A stretch of DNA of 64,000 bases from positions 62,001 through 126,000 of the forward strand of contig CAMTIM010000029.1 in the NCBI GenBank assembly GCA_947072565.1, in the 5' to 3' direction. Positions 62,891-64,000 of the stretch are shown piece after piece. The position numbers and the translations under genes were made by a program. Each line of letters opens with the position of its first letter. The first letter of the stretch is position 1. Under the pieces are notes generated by a model that was not told where the DNA came from, ran no database searches, and saw only the letters and a program-made list of their open reading frames with translations. This DNA is from an uncultured Peptostreptococcaceae bacterium (GTDB taxonomy: Bacteria; Bacillota; Clostridia; Peptostreptococcales; Peptostreptococcaceae).

Positions 62891-64000
62891 TTATTCTGTT
62901 TTACTCGGATCAAGCACTATATTTTTAAGATTATATTTTACATCATATTTTATATCATACTTATCACCTTCACCAATATCTTGTTTTAGGTCTATATATA
63001 ATACTATATCTGATTTTTTTATAGTGCCTATGTTTTCTAGATATTCAATACTAACATTAATATTAGATGGTATCTTTAAAGTACTTGTATCTACATTACT
63101 TTCATTATTTCTTATCTCAATATCTTGTGGTGTATATTCAAAATTTTCTTTGATTATATTTATGGTATTAAGTTTTATAGTAATATATTTAGTTTCTGCT
63201 TCTAAGCCTTCTGGAATATTTAAATATATATCCTTAGAAACCCCATTAGCTACTTCATTTATATCTACTGATTGAGTTTCTATAGACTCTGTTTTATCTA
63301 CAACATCTTTTTTACCTTTTATTGTTACACTCTCTTGACTTAGTGTATAGTCTTTTAAGTTGATTTCTTCATTAAATTTTAATTTTATCGGTACTTTCTT
63401 TTCTTTTAATAAAGTTACATTTACTGCAATTGATGATTGTTCTAATTCTACACCTGCTACTTCATTACCTTTTTTATCTACAGGCATTAAACTTACTTGA
63501 TTAGAAAAATCATTTGTATTTGACCCTACATCTAGTATACCTACAACGCTCTTAACTTCTTTTACTAAGCTTCTAGGACCTGATACAGATATATTCTTTT
63601 TATCTTTACTTATTTGATCTATTTTCGATCTATCTTGTACTTTTATTTCAACAGCTTTTTTTTCTGTTACAAGTTTTTCTAAAGTAACTATTTGTAGATT
63701 ATCTTTAATATCATGTGTAATCTGACCTGGTGCACTTGCTGTTAAATAAATTTCATTTTTTCCTTCTATCGGGTTCTTTATTTGACCATCTATATGAATA
63801 TTTTCCTTCTTAATCTTTTTAAGCTTTGATAATTTACCAGAAAAATTAATATCAGATGTTATTTCTGTATTTGGATATATCACAAGATCGTTTTCTCTTA
63901 ATTCATTCATATTAGTTATAGTTACTGGAATATTTTCAAATAACTTAGTTTCATCTGGATCTACTACTTCCATAACATATAACCACAGTACTAATGCACT
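62891..64000 (-). CDS. cdaR: YbbR-domain protein CdaR, C-terminal part (cut by window edge)
   Basis: CdaR is a membrane-anchored protein that regulates the diadenylate cyclase CdaA. The reading frame is open to the right edge. The first visible residues SALVLWLYVMEVVDP are the end of the N-terminal membrane helix. Repeated YbbR domains follow (ENIPVTI, KAVEIKV, KVPIKLKF, and a shorter last one). The true start lies beyond 64000; an internal ATG at 63973 is not the start. cdaA and glmM often flank cdaR; here glmM is 6 kb away. Confidence 0.9.
   Translation of the reverse strand, partial: SALVLWLYVMEVVDPDETKLFENIPVTITNMNELRENDLVIYPNTEITSDINFSGKLSKLKKIKKENIHIDGQIKNPIEGKNEIYLTASAPGQITHDIKDNLQIVTLEKLVTEKKAVEIKVQDRSKIDQISKDKKNISVSGPRSLVKEVKSVVGILDVGSNTNDFSNQVSLMPVDKKGNEVAGVELEQSSIAVNVTLLKEKKVPIKLKFNEEINLKDYTLSQESVTIKGKKDVVDKTESIETQSVDINEVANGVSKDIYLNIPEGLEAETKYITIKLNTINIIKENFEYTPQDIEIRNNESNVDTSTLKIPSNINVSIEYLENIGTIKKSDIVLYIDLKQDIGEGDKYDIKYDVKYNLKNIVLDPSKTE

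Overview
The window is AT-rich, low-GC Firmicutes DNA. Gene content and order match the Peptostreptococcaceae (Clostridioides / Romboutsia / Paeniclostridium type): an anaerobic CO dehydrogenase cluster, 2-oxoacid:ferredoxin oxidoreductase, butyrate-kinase fermentation genes, a full set of sporulation genes (spoIID, spoIIQ, spoIIID, yyaC) and strong AGGAGG ribosome binding sites. It is a chromosomal core region. I see no phage, insertion sequence, CRISPR array, rRNA or intact tRNA. Nearly all genes lie on the minus strand; only the two deoxynucleoside kinases, the LysR regulator, a small ferredoxin, rex and yyaC are on the plus strand.

Layout, left to right. 1-760: groL (cut by the window edge) and groES behind a CIRCE operator. 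995-4871: cardiolipin synthase, 8-oxoguanine glycosylase and two deoxynucleoside kinases. 4922-7010: a YeiH-type transporter divergent from its LysR regulator. 7065-10275: pyrBKDE with a PyrR-type RNA hairpin directly upstream of the pyrB ribosome binding site. 10471-13407: a secreted NlpC/P60 wall hydrolase, a P-loop/Asp23-like fusion and an AbrB-like regulator. 13669-17277: a cooS / polyferredoxin / NAD(P)H oxidoreductase operon. 17733-22139: ferredoxin, MATE exporter, ABC-F ATPase and Rex. 22275-28091: a MacAB-like efflux operon and an AgrC/AgrA-like two-component system, with LytTR-type direct repeats upstream of the efflux operon. 28181-30813: tsaE-tsaB-rimI-tsaD. 30814-31329: a gene-free stretch with several terminator-like hairpins and candidate small RNAs. 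31330-33416: FMN riboswitch, ribU and an amidohydrolase. 33439-40239: tex, prfB (with programmed frameshift), secA and hpf. 40670-40906: a structured RNA between comF and hpf that I assign to the raiA motif. 40949-45304: comF, recD2, and metK behind a SAM-I riboswitch. 45808-52382: yyaC, fabZ, mbl, spoIIID, spoIIQ, spoIID, murA and ywmB, in the same relative order as in Bacillus. 52464-57012: a sirohaem-type iron-sulfur protein, then glmM and glmS with an intergenic glmS ribozyme. 57191-62601: a seven-gene unit ptb-buk-(P-loop ATPase)-kor/vor DABC. 62891-64000: the 3' part of ybbR (cdaR).

Several groups work as units. Pyrimidine synthesis is one operon. The CO dehydrogenase module can pass electrons from CO through a four-cluster ferredoxin to a flavoprotein. 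The ptb-buk-kor unit can oxidise a 2-oxoacid to an acyl-CoA, convert it to acyl phosphate and harvest ATP. The Tsa proteins make the t6A tRNA modification. The sporulation/cell-wall block carries candidate sigma-E and sigma-F promoters. RNA-level control is prominent: FMN and SAM-I riboswitches, the glmS ribozyme, a PyrR hairpin, the prfB frameshift and the raiA RNA.

The least explained items are the P-loop/Asp23-like fusion protein, a candidate C-rich small RNA near 31180-31264, a cluster of DnaA-box-like sites upstream of hpf, and the LytTR direct repeats that link the two-component system to the efflux operon. All family assignments are by reading; no database search was run.
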